From Chitinophaga niabensis (lineage in GTDB: Bacteria; Bacteroidota; Bacteroidia; Chitinophagales; Chitinophagaceae), in the NCBI RefSeq assembly GCF_039545795.1, contig NZ_CP154260.1:3105001-3169000 (forward strand): a stretch of DNA of 64,000 nt, in the 5' to 3' direction. Both the position numbers and the translations under genes were made by a program. Below are positions 53,128 to 61,756 of the stretch, one piece after another (the stretch's first letter is position 1; the number at the start of each line of letters is the position of its first letter). The notes below the pieces were generated by a model. It was given only the letters and a program-made list of their open reading frames with translations. It was not told the DNA's origin and made no database searches.

Positions 53128-54792
53128 TTACTTTTTACTAAAAAAAGTTTCGAGTTCACTGTAAAAAGTGTCAAAAATAAGGGGTTTGGATAGAAAACCT
53201 ACCGCACCGGCGGCCAGCATCTCTTCTTTTACGGCGGGGGCTGTTTCTCCCGTAACGCTGATCACCGGGGTGCCATCCAGGGCTTCCTGTACTACTTTCA
53301 GGGCTTCTTTTCCATAGATGCCGGGTAAACCGATATCGAGTAATACCAGGTCCGGCCGTTCATGACTGGCTGCTTCAATACCTTTGAAAAGGTCTGCGGA
53401 AAGGAGCACCTGGCATCCCATCCGCTGTAGCAGCAATTCTACTGCCCGCAGGTTCATCTGATTATCGTCAATTACCAGTACGGTTTTATTGAACTTCTTA
53501 TAGCTGATCTTTTCTTCCAGCTGTTTGATACCCGCTACCAGTGGCAGGGTAACAATGAAGGTGCTGCCTATGCCGGTTTTGCTTTCCACGCGGATATTAC
53601 CACCCATGGACTCCACCGTTTTCTTCACCAGCGGAAGGCCAAGCCCTGTACCACGGTAAGTACTGTGGCGCTGGCTCACATAAGGTTTAAAGATCTGGAT
53701 CCTTTGCTGGTCGTTTAAACCGGGGCCGGCATCTGTGATACTGATCACCAGCTGGTTCTTTTCATTCGGGAATGCTTTGATCTTTATCCCGCTATCCGCC
53801 GCCGTGAATTTCACGGCATTGGAAACAAGATTGCTGATCACGGTGGTCAATTCCCTTTCATCGCTGAGAATGATCTCCGGCAGGGCCGGGGACAGTTCAG
53901 TACTGATCTTCACCTGTTTTTCATCCGCCATCACCTGGAAGGAGGCTGTTATTTCCGTGATTAGTTCCCGCAGATCGAAATTGGAATTCACCAGTTCAAA
54001 CTTGCCGTTTTCCAATGCTGAATAATCCAGCACGTTATTGATCACCAGGGTCATCTGTTTACAGGCAATGTTCAGCGCCTTCACGCGGTCTGCTGCTATA
54101 ACGATCTTATCTGCGCCTTTGCTCTGCCGCAACAGTTCCTCACTGATGGAGGTCACTACGTTAAGATGATTCCTGGTTTCGTGGTTTGTTTTGTTGAAGG
54201 AAAGGCTTTTGGAGATGTTCACATCTTCCAGCGTCTTTGTTTTGGCCATCAGTTTATCGATGGATTCCTTAAAATGTTCCGAATAAAAGTAGAACACCAG
54301 GATGTTCAGTGTAACCACCGCCATAAGCACCACCAGTTTGGTGATCTCATAACCATAATGGATACCCAGGGCTGTTAATACGCTGAATACCGCCAGCAGG
54401 CTGAATACCCTTTGCGGGTTGGTGGTAAATAACAGGAAGGACATGCCTATCAGGAAGATCACGATCAGCTCCACATTGGCAGCAGGGCCCATGATCACCC
54501 CAAAGAATAAGGTGCCCGCACAGTGCGTGCAGAACATGATAAATTTAGCCGTAATGTATTTTCCGGATCTGTTGAAAAAGGGTACTGTTATCAGTATAAG
54601 ACCTTCAATAACAGGGCAGTACAGTAACCGCAGCTGGCCCGTGATAAAAAATAAGATCGGAGCCAGTAAGAAAGCAAACAGGGCTGGTATCGCAGCCATG
54701 ATATTTACGATCACTACAGTTCTCGCTTTTGTTCCATCCTGAGTCTGCGCACCAGCATTAATGACCTTCTTTAGGATGTCACGTGGATTCAT
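53128..54792 (-). CDS. Transmembrane hybrid histidine kinase / response regulator
   Basis: 554 residues. The N-terminus has about six membrane helices with short loops (ALFAFLLAPILFFITGQLRL, ELIVIFLIGMSFLLFTTNPQ, VVLMAVVTLNILVFYFYSEH) and no periplasmic sensor domain. The HisKA box is KTNHETRNHLNVV. The HATPase has TVISNLVSNAVKFT, DAGPGLND and YRGTGLGLPLVKK. The C-terminal receiver (residues 435-554) has VLVIDDNQMNLRA, the acceptor Asp in LVLLDIGLPG and Lys in FLSKPLIFD. No DNA-binding domain is present, so it must signal to another regulator or act as a phosphorelay. It is divergent from the SusC gene. Confidence 0.9.
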   Translation of the reverse strand: MNPRDILKKVINAGAQTQDGTKARTVVIVNIMAAIPALFAFLLAPILFFITGQLRLLYCPVIEGLILITVPFFNRSGKYITAKFIMFCTHCAGTLFFGVIMGPAANVELIVIFLIGMSFLLFTTNPQRVFSLLAVFSVLTALGIHYGYEITKLVVLMAVVTLNILVFYFYSEHFKESIDKLMAKTKTLEDVNISKSLSFNKTNHETRNHLNVVTSISEELLRQSKGADKIVIAADRVKALNIACKQMTLVINNVLDYSALENGKFELVNSNFDLRELITEITASFQVMADEKQVKISTELSPALPEIILSDERELTTVISNLVSNAVKFTAADSGIKIKAFPNEKNQLVISITDAGPGLNDQQRIQIFKPYVSQRHSTYRGTGLGLPLVKKTVESMGGNIRVESKTGIGSTFIVTLPLVAGIKQLEEKISYKKFNKTVLVIDDNQMNLRAVELLLQRMGCQVLLSADLFKGIEAASHERPDLVLLDIGLPGIYGKEALKVVQEALDGTPVISVTGETAPAVKEEMLAAGAVGFLSKPLIFDTFYSELETFFSKK

Positions 54793-54848
54793 CAGAGCTT
54801 GTTTTCAATTAGCTGTAGGTTTTCAGAGTTTTGATCAGTGTAACAGGG

Positions 54849-54856
54849 CAAAGTTA
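54849..54856 (-). promoter_or_regulatory. -7-like element for the hybrid kinase gene
   Basis: Minus-strand TAACTTTG fits TAnnTTTG, about 57 bases before the ATG at 54792. No convincing -33 element is present. Nothing else is evident in the 54793-54988 divergent gap. Confidence 0.35.
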
Positions 54857-54988
54857 ACGCTTCGGATAAGAAATCCTACAGTTAAAACCGATTAATCTAC
54901 ATGTAACACAAAGCCTGACACCCTGAGTCCTTCAGCAGCCTAATTTACATCCCTGCCAGTTGTTTTTTATCAACCAATAAACTGAAAA

Positions 54989-57898
54989 ATGAGACAATCC
55001 CTGAAAGGCATATTATACCTCGTATGCCTGTTATTACCGCTTGTTATGCAGGCACAGCAAAAAACCTTTTCCGGAAGAGTGACCGATGTGAATGGTAACC
55101 CCTTACCCGGTGCCAGTGTGAGCATCCAAAAGACCAAACAAGGCACCATTACCAATATGGAAGGCAGATTTGAGATCAATGCCCCTGAAGGTGCCATACT
55201 TGTAGTCAACTTCACCGGTTTCAGATCCCGCAATATTAAACTCACGGGCGATGCCATATTGGCCATTGTGCTGGAAGAAGATATCGCCAAACTGGATGAA
55301 ATTGTGGTGACGGGGCTGGCTACCACAGTAAAACGAAGAAATGCGGCCAATTCCGTGGCCTCTGTTTCCGCAAAGGAACTAACGGGCGTGGCACCTGCCC
55401 AAACCTTCGATGCCGCTTTAAGCGGTAAAATAACAGGCGCCAACATTGTAGCTAATTCCGGTGCACCGGGTGGCGGGCTTTCTGTTAAACTCCGCGGCGT
55501 ATCCTCTGTTTTTGGTACTACCCAGCCGCTGTACGTAATAGACGGCGTGATCATCAGCAACCGTACCATTTCTACCGGTACCAATGTTATTACCAATGCA
55601 CAAGGCGGTGGCAGTGCCACTTCCGCACAGGATAATGCTACTTCCCGCATTGCAGACATCAACCCGCAGGATATTGAAAATGTGGAAATACTGAAAGGCG
55701 CTTCCGCTTCTGCCATATATGGTTCCCAGGCCTCTGCCGGGGTGGTGATCATCACTACCAAAAAAGGGAAAGCAGGCACTACAAAAGTGAATGTTTCCCA
55801 GGATATGGGATTTATCACCGCCCGTCACCTGATGGGTATGAAATCATTGACGGATGCACAGATCACTGCACGCAGATGGAATGTGGGATTGTACAGAACA
55901 GCAGAAACAGCCGGCAAATTATATGATTATGAAAAAGAGATTTATGGCAACACGGGCTTCCTGCGCAACACCAGTTTTACTGCCAGCGGCGGAACAGAGA
56001 AAACCACCTTCCTTTTCTCCGCAGGCATGCGTAAAGAAGAAGGGATCATTAAGAATACCGGTTATGCCAATAACAGTCTCCGCTTAAATGTGAACCACCG
56101 GGTATCAGACAGGATCAAAGTAGGTATTACTTCTTCCTACACCAATTCCTCTTCTGACCGTGGTATTACCAACAACGATAATACCGGTGTTTCCATTGGT
56201 GTACAATTAGCTTCCATGCGTCCTTACAGGGAACTGCATCCCAATGAGAAAGGGCAATATCCCAATCCCCTGAATGGTAACAATATCCTGCAGACCATTG
56301 CATTGATGAAGAACAATGAAAAGATCAACCGGGTGATCAGCGGTATCAATATTGATGCTACGCTGCAACAATCAGATGTTTCCATCACCAGGCTGGTAGC
56401 AAGAGGTGGCGTGGATTTCTATAACCAGAAATCGCAATTACTGTTCCCCGCCATCCTTCACCTTGAAACAGCTGCAGGTACCGGTGGCCGTAACGTGCAG
56501 GGGAATGCCAACGACCTCAATACCAGCTGGGCCGCCTTCCTGGTGAACACGCTCAGTGCAAAACAATTGTCGTTTGTAACCACTGCCGGTTTAACACACG
56601 AATATGGTTCCTTTGATCAGTTGCTGAATGTGGCTTCGCAACTGGTAGGAGAAGAAACCAGCGGAGGACAGGCCAGCTCTGTAAGCGCACAGCAAACACG
56701 TTATCTTTTCCGTAACGATGGTATTTTCTTCCAGGAAGAAATTGCATTGAAAGAGTTCCTGAATTTCACTGCCGGTGTTCGTTTCGACAGGTCTACCAAT
56801 AACGGGAACTACAAGAAGTTCAATGTATATCCCAAAGCCAATATGTCCTGGAACATTGCTAAGATGGGCAATTGGGATAACAGTACGGTCAATGATCTGA
56901 AGTTCCGTATCGCTTATGGTGAAAGCAGTGGTTTCCCTACTTTCAACAGCCGCTTTACCACATTGCCGGGTATGAGCATTGGCGGGCGCCCGGGTTCATT
57001 GATCGGTATCACTTTAGGAGATGCGGATATTGAATCTGAAAGGCAAACGGAACTGGAAGGTGGTATGGATATCAGTTTCCTGAACGGGAAGATCAGCTTT
57101 GAAGCTACGCTGTACAACAAGGTGATCAAAGACCTGCTGGTGGCAGCTAATTTCCCGGCATCCAGTGGTTTTACCAATCGTTGGGTGAATGCAGGTTCCC
57201 TGCGCAACCGCGGGCTGGAATTAGGCTTAAGGACCATCCCTGTTGACAATAAGTTCCTGCGCTGGAACTCTACACTCAACTTCTGGCTCAACCGCTCCAA
57301 AGTAACGAAGCTCAACGTTCCGCGTTTTGACCAGGGTTCTGCTTTCGGTGCAAACTATGGTACTTTCTTTATTGAAGAAGGAAAATCCGCCACGCAGATC
57401 CTGGCACTTAACGATGATGGTGAACTGCAAAAGTTTGGCGACCTGGAACCGGATTATCAGCTCAGTTTCTACAATGAACTCACCTTCCTTAAGAACATCA
57501 GCCTGCGCTTCCTGCTGCATGCGCGGAAGGGCAGTTCCAATATCAACCTCTCTCAATTACTGCAGGACTATGGCGGCACTTCTCCCGACTGGGATGTACC
57601 GGATGCAGGTGGTAACCCTACAGGCCGTGTGCGCTCCGGGCAACCTTACAGATATGTGCAGGATGCAAGCTATTTGCGCTTCCGGGAAATTGCTTTGTAT
57701 TACCGCCTGCCCCTGGTATGCCGGCATATCCAGAACATCCGGCTGGGCGTTTCTGCCAACAACTTTATTACATGGACCCCGTATAAAGGATACGATCCGG
57801 AAGTATCGAATTTCGGTGCCGGTTTTGGTGCCGGAGTGGATGTAGCTCCCTACCCTGCTTCCAAACGCCTGCAATTCCATTTATCGCTTGACTTCTAA
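54989..57898 (+). CDS. SusC/RagA-family TonB-linked outer-membrane receptor
   Basis: A 969-residue protein with a signal peptide (YLVCLLLPLVMQAQ). A carboxypeptidase-like N-terminal domain (FSGRVTDVNGNPLPGASVSI, FEINAPEGAILVVNFTGFRS) precedes a plug with DEIVVTGL, NSVASVSAKELTG, LSVKLRGVSS and QPLYVIDGVI. The SusC plug motif NPQDIENVEILKGASASAIY is followed by ASAGVVIITTKKGKAG. The barrel ends in KRLQFHLSLDF. SusC proteins import glycans or peptides through the outer membrane with TonB energy. It forms a pair with the SusD gene 11 bases downstream. The ligand is unknown, because no degrading enzyme is encoded beside it. Confidence 0.93.
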   Translation: MRQSLKGILYLVCLLLPLVMQAQQKTFSGRVTDVNGNPLPGASVSIQKTKQGTITNMEGRFEINAPEGAILVVNFTGFRSRNIKLTGDAILAIVLEEDIAKLDEIVVTGLATTVKRRNAANSVASVSAKELTGVAPAQTFDAALSGKITGANIVANSGAPGGGLSVKLRGVSSVFGTTQPLYVIDGVIISNRTISTGTNVITNAQGGGSATSAQDNATSRIADINPQDIENVEILKGASASAIYGSQASAGVVIITTKKGKAGTTKVNVSQDMGFITARHLMGMKSLTDAQITARRWNVGLYRTAETAGKLYDYEKEIYGNTGFLRNTSFTASGGTEKTTFLFSAGMRKEEGIIKNTGYANNSLRLNVNHRVSDRIKVGITSSYTNSSSDRGITNNDNTGVSIGVQLASMRPYRELHPNEKGQYPNPLNGNNILQTIALMKNNEKINRVISGINIDATLQQSDVSITRLVARGGVDFYNQKSQLLFPAILHLETAAGTGGRNVQGNANDLNTSWAAFLVNTLSAKQLSFVTTAGLTHEYGSFDQLLNVASQLVGEETSGGQASSVSAQQTRYLFRNDGIFFQEEIALKEFLNFTAGVRFDRSTNNGNYKKFNVYPKANMSWNIAKMGNWDNSTVNDLKFRIAYGESSGFPTFNSRFTTLPGMSIGGRPGSLIGITLGDADIESERQTELEGGMDISFLNGKISFEATLYNKVIKDLLVAANFPASSGFTNRWVNAGSLRNRGLELGLRTIPVDNKFLRWNSTLNFWLNRSKVTKLNVPRFDQGSAFGANYGTFFIEEGKSATQILALNDDGELQKFGDLEPDYQLSFYNELTFLKNISLRFLLHARKGSSNINLSQLLQDYGGTSPDWDVPDAGGNPTGRVRSGQPYRYVQDASYLRFREIALYYRLPLVCRHIQNIRLGVSANNFITWTPYKGYDPEVSNFGAGFGAGVDVAPYPASKRLQFHLSLDF

Positions 57899-57909
57899 AC
57901 CATTTATCA

Positions 57910-59211
57910 ATGAAACATATTTTATCATTCGTTTTTGGCGTGACCTGTGTGCTTACTGCCTGCACCCATGAATTCATTCCTAACCCCAACGCCCCCACGA
58001 TGGAAGAGATCATTAAAAATCCCTCCATCTCTCAGTTAAACAACCTGGTAACAGGTTCCGAAGGAGGCCTGCGTGCACAACTGGGCCTGTATCATGATCT
58101 CGTGGGTGTATTTGGCCGTGAATTCTGGCGTTACTCCAATTCAGACAGTCGTAATACAGAAGATCTTTTAGGAAAAGGAAATATTACACTGGACCCTAAC
58201 TCCTATTATGCCGTCAACAGCTGGCTGGCCCGTTATTCCGTGGTAAAGAACTGCAACCTGCTGATACAGGCTACGAAAAATTGCACCTTACTGGAAAATG
58301 AAGCACAAAAGAACGGGTATTATGCTTTTGCCAAAACCATCGCTGCTTACCAGTTATTGCTCAATCTTACCCATACGGATGATCTGGGGATCAGAACAGA
58401 TGTAAATGATCCCAAACACCTGGGGCCGATCGTCAACAAAACACAGGCTTTAACAGACATTGCCAAATTACTGGATGATGCAGATGCGCTGCTGAATAAT
58501 GCAGCGATCATCTTCCCGCTTTCCGATGGGTTTGAGGGCTTCAGTGATGTGCCGGGCTTCAGAAAGTTCAACCGCGCGCTTTCTGCCCGTGTATCCATTT
58601 ACCGGGAGCAATGGCCCAAAGCGCTTACCGATCTCAATGCTTCCTTCCTGGACCTTTCAGCCGGAAGTAACCTGTACGCAGGTGTTTATCATGTTTTCTC
58701 TTCTTCCAGCGGAGACCTCTTAAATGAACTGTACCTCGCACTGGATGGCCAGAGTGATATCAGGGCCGCCCACCCTACTTTTGAAGCAGACCTGGAAGCC
58801 GGCGACGACCGCATCAACAAAACACATATAAGGGCTGTACCGGCAGCTTTTGACGGGTTAACCAGTACCCGGGACGTGGCACTTTATGCCACGCCTGTCA
58901 CTCCGGTGCCTTTCATCCGGAATGAAGAGCTGATATTGATCTATGCAGAAGCCAGGCTGCAAACCAATGCACTGGCAGAAGCGGCGGATGCGTTGAACAT
59001 CATTCGCAGCAAACACAATCTCGCACCGCGGCTGGACCTTGATACGAAAGCGAAACTTATTGATGAGCTCTTAAAGCAAAGAAGGTATTCCCTTTTTGGA
59101 GAAGGACACCGCTGGGTGGATATGCGCCGTTATAACAGGCTGGCTGCACTTCCTATTGACCGTGTGGGGGATGATGTATGGCCGCGTGTACCGCTGCCGG
59201 ATGGAGAATAA
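57910..59211 (+). CDS. SusD/RagB-family surface lipoprotein
   Basis: A 433-residue protein with a lipoprotein signal (FGVTCVLTACTHEFIPNPNA), lipidation at the Cys. The helical TPR-like scaffold typical of the family has SVVKNCNLLIQATKNCTLLE, KTIAAYQLLLNLTHTDDLGI and ALTDIAKLLDDADALLNNAA. The C-terminal part has ELILIYAEARLQTNALAEAA, DALNIIRSKHNLAPRL and RRYSLFGEGHRWVDMRRYNR, all characteristic. It caps the SusC barrel and binds ligand at the cell surface. It ends a two-gene operon at a terminator. Confidence 0.93.
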   Translation: MKHILSFVFGVTCVLTACTHEFIPNPNAPTMEEIIKNPSISQLNNLVTGSEGGLRAQLGLYHDLVGVFGREFWRYSNSDSRNTEDLLGKGNITLDPNSYYAVNSWLARYSVVKNCNLLIQATKNCTLLENEAQKNGYYAFAKTIAAYQLLLNLTHTDDLGIRTDVNDPKHLGPIVNKTQALTDIAKLLDDADALLNNAAIIFPLSDGFEGFSDVPGFRKFNRALSARVSIYREQWPKALTDLNASFLDLSAGSNLYAGVYHVFSSSSGDLLNELYLALDGQSDIRAAHPTFEADLEAGDDRINKTHIRAVPAAFDGLTSTRDVALYATPVTPVPFIRNEELILIYAEARLQTNALAEAADALNIIRSKHNLAPRLDLDTKAKLIDELLKQRRYSLFGEGHRWVDMRRYNRLAALPIDRVGDDVWPRVPLPDGE

Positions 59212-59214
59212 ATT

Positions 59215-59248
59215 AAAAAGGCTGGTCCGTTGGGGCCAGCCTTTTTTT
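59215..59248. terminator. Intrinsic terminator between convergent genes
   Basis: AAAAAGGCTGG and CCAGCCTTTTT pair around a 10-base loop, with a seven-T run on the plus strand, just beyond the SusD stop and against the stop of the minus-strand gene. Confidence 0.85.
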
Positions 59249-59249
59249 A

Positions 59250-59828
59250 TCAGTTCATTACAACAAAGATCAGATCTTCATAGTCATGTGCGGACACAAA
59301 CATGGGAATGCCTGCCCAGGCTGCCCTGTTCTTATGCTGTGTTACTGTTTGTTTGAAAAGCTGGTATAAGCGCAGGATCACCAGGTATTCATGCAATTCA
59401 CAGGCCGCGCGTAAATTATCATCCCGGTATCCTTCTGTTTTCATGTATTCCCTGTTGGCTTCCTGCAAGGCTTCAAAGCCGGTAATGCTCATGCTCTTTT
59501 CAGACTGGCCATCAAACTCCGCCAGCCAGTTCAGGGTATCTTCTTCTTCTACCGTTTCATACGCAAAGAGGTCTATGAACCAATGTTCATAGTTCACCGT
59601 AAAGGCGTTCATTTCACAAAGCATGGCTTTAATCTCCAATTCTTCTTCTTCCTTCATGGCTTTATAAAAACTATTCAGGAACTGGCCCAGGATGGGCTGC
59701 AGGTGAAGGAGGTCTTTCCCGATCACCTTGTGAAAAGGAGTTTCCGGCAGTTCAGCCAATTTATCTTCCGTATAACGGATAGCAGCATCTATCTGACCGG
59801 CTCTTATCCAATCTACTAATTTGTCCAT
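59250..59828 (-). CDS. Unknown helical cytosolic protein
   Basis: 192 residues, acidic, predicted mostly helical, without signal or membrane segments. The N-terminus (MDKLVDWIRAGQIDAAIRYT) and the segment EDKLAELPETPFHKVIGKDL look like paired helices. The later region has ITGFEALQEANREYMKTEGY and ELHEYLVILRLYQLFKQTVT. The family is not recognised. It begins a minus-strand group and starts 11 bases after the VOC gene, so the two are probably co-transcribed. Confidence 0.65.
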   Translation of the reverse strand: MDKLVDWIRAGQIDAAIRYTEDKLAELPETPFHKVIGKDLLHLQPILGQFLNSFYKAMKEEEELEIKAMLCEMNAFTVNYEHWFIDLFAYETVEEEDTLNWLAEFDGQSEKSMSITGFEALQEANREYMKTEGYRDDNLRAACELHEYLVILRLYQLFKQTVTQHKNRAAWAGIPMFVSAHDYEDLIFVVMN

Positions 59829-59839
59829 TGCTTGTTGAT

Positions 59840-60193
59840 TTACAGGTATTCCAATAACTCTATCCTGTTGTTAAAAGGGTCTCTGAAAAAACACCTGGAA
59901 CGGCCTTCTATAACAGAGGAATATGAAATTTCAATGCCTTTGCTTTCCAGGTAGGCCTTTGCCGCTTCGAGGTCCTTCACTTCAAAAGCAGGGTGACGGC
60001 CGGATATTGGACCCGGTTCCTCTTCCACAATATGCAATTGAATATTGCCGATATTGAACCATATAGCGCCCCGCGGATGATTGCCGGGGATCTCTTCCAG
60101 CTGTAATATCTCTTTGTAGAATGTTTTGGCTGCTTCTTTTTTGCCGATCGGTACCATTTGCGTAACATGGTCTAACCGCGAAAACTGTATCAT
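59840..60193 (-). CDS. VOC-family (glyoxalase-like) protein
   Basis: 117 residues with the vicinal-oxygen-chelate fold: MIQFSRLDHVTQMVPIGKKE at the start, then ILQLEEIPGNHPRGAIWFNI, NIQLHIVEEEP, HPAFEVKDLEAAKAYLESKG and CFFRDPFNNRIELLEYL at the end. The DPFNNRIEL motif and the metal-position His and Glu are typical. Reactions in this family include glyoxalase, dioxygenase and fosfomycin-resistance-type thiol transfer, and the specific one cannot be told. It precedes the unknown helical gene by 11 bases. Confidence 0.85.
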   Translation of the reverse strand: MIQFSRLDHVTQMVPIGKKEAAKTFYKEILQLEEIPGNHPRGAIWFNIGNIQLHIVEEEPGPISGRHPAFEVKDLEAAKAYLESKGIEISYSSVIEGRSRCFFRDPFNNRIELLEYL

Positions 60194-60244
60194 ACTTACC
60201 TCAATTAATTCTGCAAAGTAAAGGATAAGGTATGAGAAAACAAG

Positions 60245-60796
60245 TTATTCGCTCTCCGGCAGCAACCAGGCCAGGTTGTTCATATTCAGGCCTTCCAGCA
60301 ATTTGTAGTGCTGATCTGATAAAGTAAGACTGAACAGATCATCATCTGCCGGCACGCTGAAGGGGTCGTTGGGGAGTTCTCTTAAGTATTTGGCCTGTCC
60401 GTATAACACCGGCACCCGGCATTTTTCATAAAAACCCCTGGCTGCTTTTTCACAACATCCCAGCGCTTCTATTTTCCGGCTCTCCATATTGGTTTTGATC
60501 TGGTGCAGAAAGAATTTTCCGTTCCCGTTCCTTTCTTCTATTGATACAAAACCCACCAGTTCCGCGAAAGGATAGATCTCATGCCTGACCCTGATCCTGA
60601 AATCAAAATTAATGCGGGCCACGCATAAGATGGTTGCGCTTACACCTGTGAGGAAATGAAATTCCGAATGGCGGTATTTGTGAATGAAGTCTTTATCTTC
60701 TATGCCCGTCCAGGGTTCTATATCCCAGCATGCGAGGATCGTTTTGATCTCCATGCTGGTTAAGTCTGCAGGTTTTTTGATCAGGTGTTCAGGCAT
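60245..60796 (-). CDS. Unknown GNAT-like protein
   Basis: 183 residues. The region ILCVARINFDFRIRVRHEIY, ELVGFVSIEERNGNGKFFLH, SRKIEALGCCEKAARGFYEK and PVLYGQAKYL is loosely like a GNAT fold, with a strand, a turn and a helix ending in a FYEK motif. The usual Q/RxxGxG/A acetyl-CoA loop is not visible, so the fold is tentative. There is no signal peptide. It starts 50 bases from the VOC gene region on the same strand. Confidence 0.55.
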   Translation of the reverse strand: MPEHLIKKPADLTSMEIKTILACWDIEPWTGIEDKDFIHKYRHSEFHFLTGVSATILCVARINFDFRIRVRHEIYPFAELVGFVSIEERNGNGKFFLHQIKTNMESRKIEALGCCEKAARGFYEKCRVPVLYGQAKYLRELPNDPFSVPADDDLFSLTLSDQHYKLLEGLNMNNLAWLLPESE

Positions 60797-60836
60797 GAAA
60801 TAAAGATAATCGGAAAAAATAAATACCCTAATATGT

Positions 60837-60878
60837 AGCCATTTAACTTCCTTTCCTTATATTTGTAGTCAAATGGCT
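60837..60878 (+). promoter_or_regulatory. ArsR-gene promoter flanked by an inverted repeat
   Basis: AGCCATTT (60837-60844) and AAATGGCT (60871-60878) are exact inverted repeats flanking TATATTTG (60858-60865), a perfect -7 element. A dimeric repressor bound to the arms would cover the promoter, so autoregulation by the ArsR protein just downstream is plausible. Confidence 0.5.
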
Positions 60879-60883
60879 TCATA

Positions 60884-61213
60884 ATGGAAAAACGAAGAGA
60901 TGTATTCCAGGCAATCGCGGACCCTACCCGGCGGGAGATCATTCACCTGATCTCCGGGGAATCCCTGAACCTCAACGCAATAGCAGATCACTTTGATTCT
61001 GCGCGCCCTACTATTTCCCAGCATATTAAGATACTAACGGAATGTGGGCTCATCATCATTAAAAAACAAGGCAGGGAAAGGTTCTGCGAGGCAAAGCTGG
61101 ATAAGTTGCAGGAAGTATCTTCCTGGGTAGCACAATACAGCAAGGCATGGAATGAAACAATTGATGCAATGGAAAACTTCTTAAAAAATAAAAAACATGG
61201 TAAAGAAAAATGA
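60884..61213 (+). CDS. ArsR-family transcriptional regulator
   Basis: 109 residues. A winged-helix DNA-binding domain is seen in DVFQAIADPTRREIIHLISG, LNLNAIADHFDSARPTISQH and IKILTECGLIIIKKQGRERF. It lacks the CxC metal motif of metal-sensing ArsR proteins. This shorter, metal-free type, paired with an AHSA1/SRPBCC gene, recurs in Bacteroidota and Firmicutes, where the two form a regulator plus effector pair. Its 3' end overlaps the SRPBCC gene by 17 bases, so they are translationally coupled. Confidence 0.92.
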   Translation: MEKRRDVFQAIADPTRREIIHLISGESLNLNAIADHFDSARPTISQHIKILTECGLIIIKKQGRERFCEAKLDKLQEVSSWVAQYSKAWNETIDAMENFLKNKKHGKEK

Positions 61214-61676
61214 GGATGTACTGATATCCCGAATTGTAGATGCTCCGAGGGAGCAGGTATTCCAGGCATGGACAGATCCGGAAGGCCTGGAACAATGGTT
61301 TGCACCGAAAGGATGCACCATTCATTTTAAACAGATCGATATCCGCGAGGGCGGTACGTTTCACTCCTGTATTAAAAATCCTGACTACAAGGATTGCTGG
61401 TGTGTGGGTACTTACCTGGAGATCGTTAAACCGGAACGTATTGTTTTCACGATGGTGAATGCAGATGAAAAAGGAAATCCGCTTACTGCCGTGGAAGCAG
61501 GTATGGACCCGGAATGGCCAACATCTACCACAGTCACGGTTACCCTGGGTGCAATAGGCAATAAAACCGAATTCACTTTGCATCAGACCGTCAACGAAAC
61601 TCTCGCTAAACGCACCGGCGCTTATCCAAGCTGGCTGCAGATGTTAGATATCCTCGAAGCATACCTGCGCAAATAA
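61197..61676 (+). CDS. SRPBCC/AHSA1-domain protein
   Basis: 159 residues with the Aha1-like START/SRPBCC fold: ISRIVDAPREQVFQAWTDPE, GLEQWFAPKGCTIHFKQIDI, REGGTFHSCIKN, VGTYLEIVKPERIVFTM, TTVTVTLGAIGNKTEFTLHQ, and the final helix YPSWLQMLDILEAYLRK. The fold binds hydrophobic ligands in a deep pocket, and members next to ArsR genes are thought to bind or detoxify small molecules. The ligand is unknown. Its start overlaps the ArsR gene. Confidence 0.88.
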   Translation: MVKKNEDVLISRIVDAPREQVFQAWTDPEGLEQWFAPKGCTIHFKQIDIREGGTFHSCIKNPDYKDCWCVGTYLEIVKPERIVFTMVNADEKGNPLTAVEAGMDPEWPTSTTVTVTLGAIGNKTEFTLHQTVNETLAKRTGAYPSWLQMLDILEAYLRK

Positions 61677-61713
61677 TCAATCATACGGCAAACCCCATGT
61701 GAATGGTGCTGTT

Positions 61714-61756
61714 ATCATTAACAGGCGCTGGCGGATGCTTTGTGCCTGTTAATGAT
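61714..61756 (+). repeat. Perfect 13-bp inverted repeat over a start codon
   Basis: ATCATTAACAGGC (61714-61726) and GCCTGTTAATGAT (61744-61756) form a perfect 13-bp stem with a 17-base loop, followed by TATTTTT. It could terminate the ArsR/SRPBCC transcript. The ATG at 61752 of the next gene lies in its 3' arm. Confidence 0.7.
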
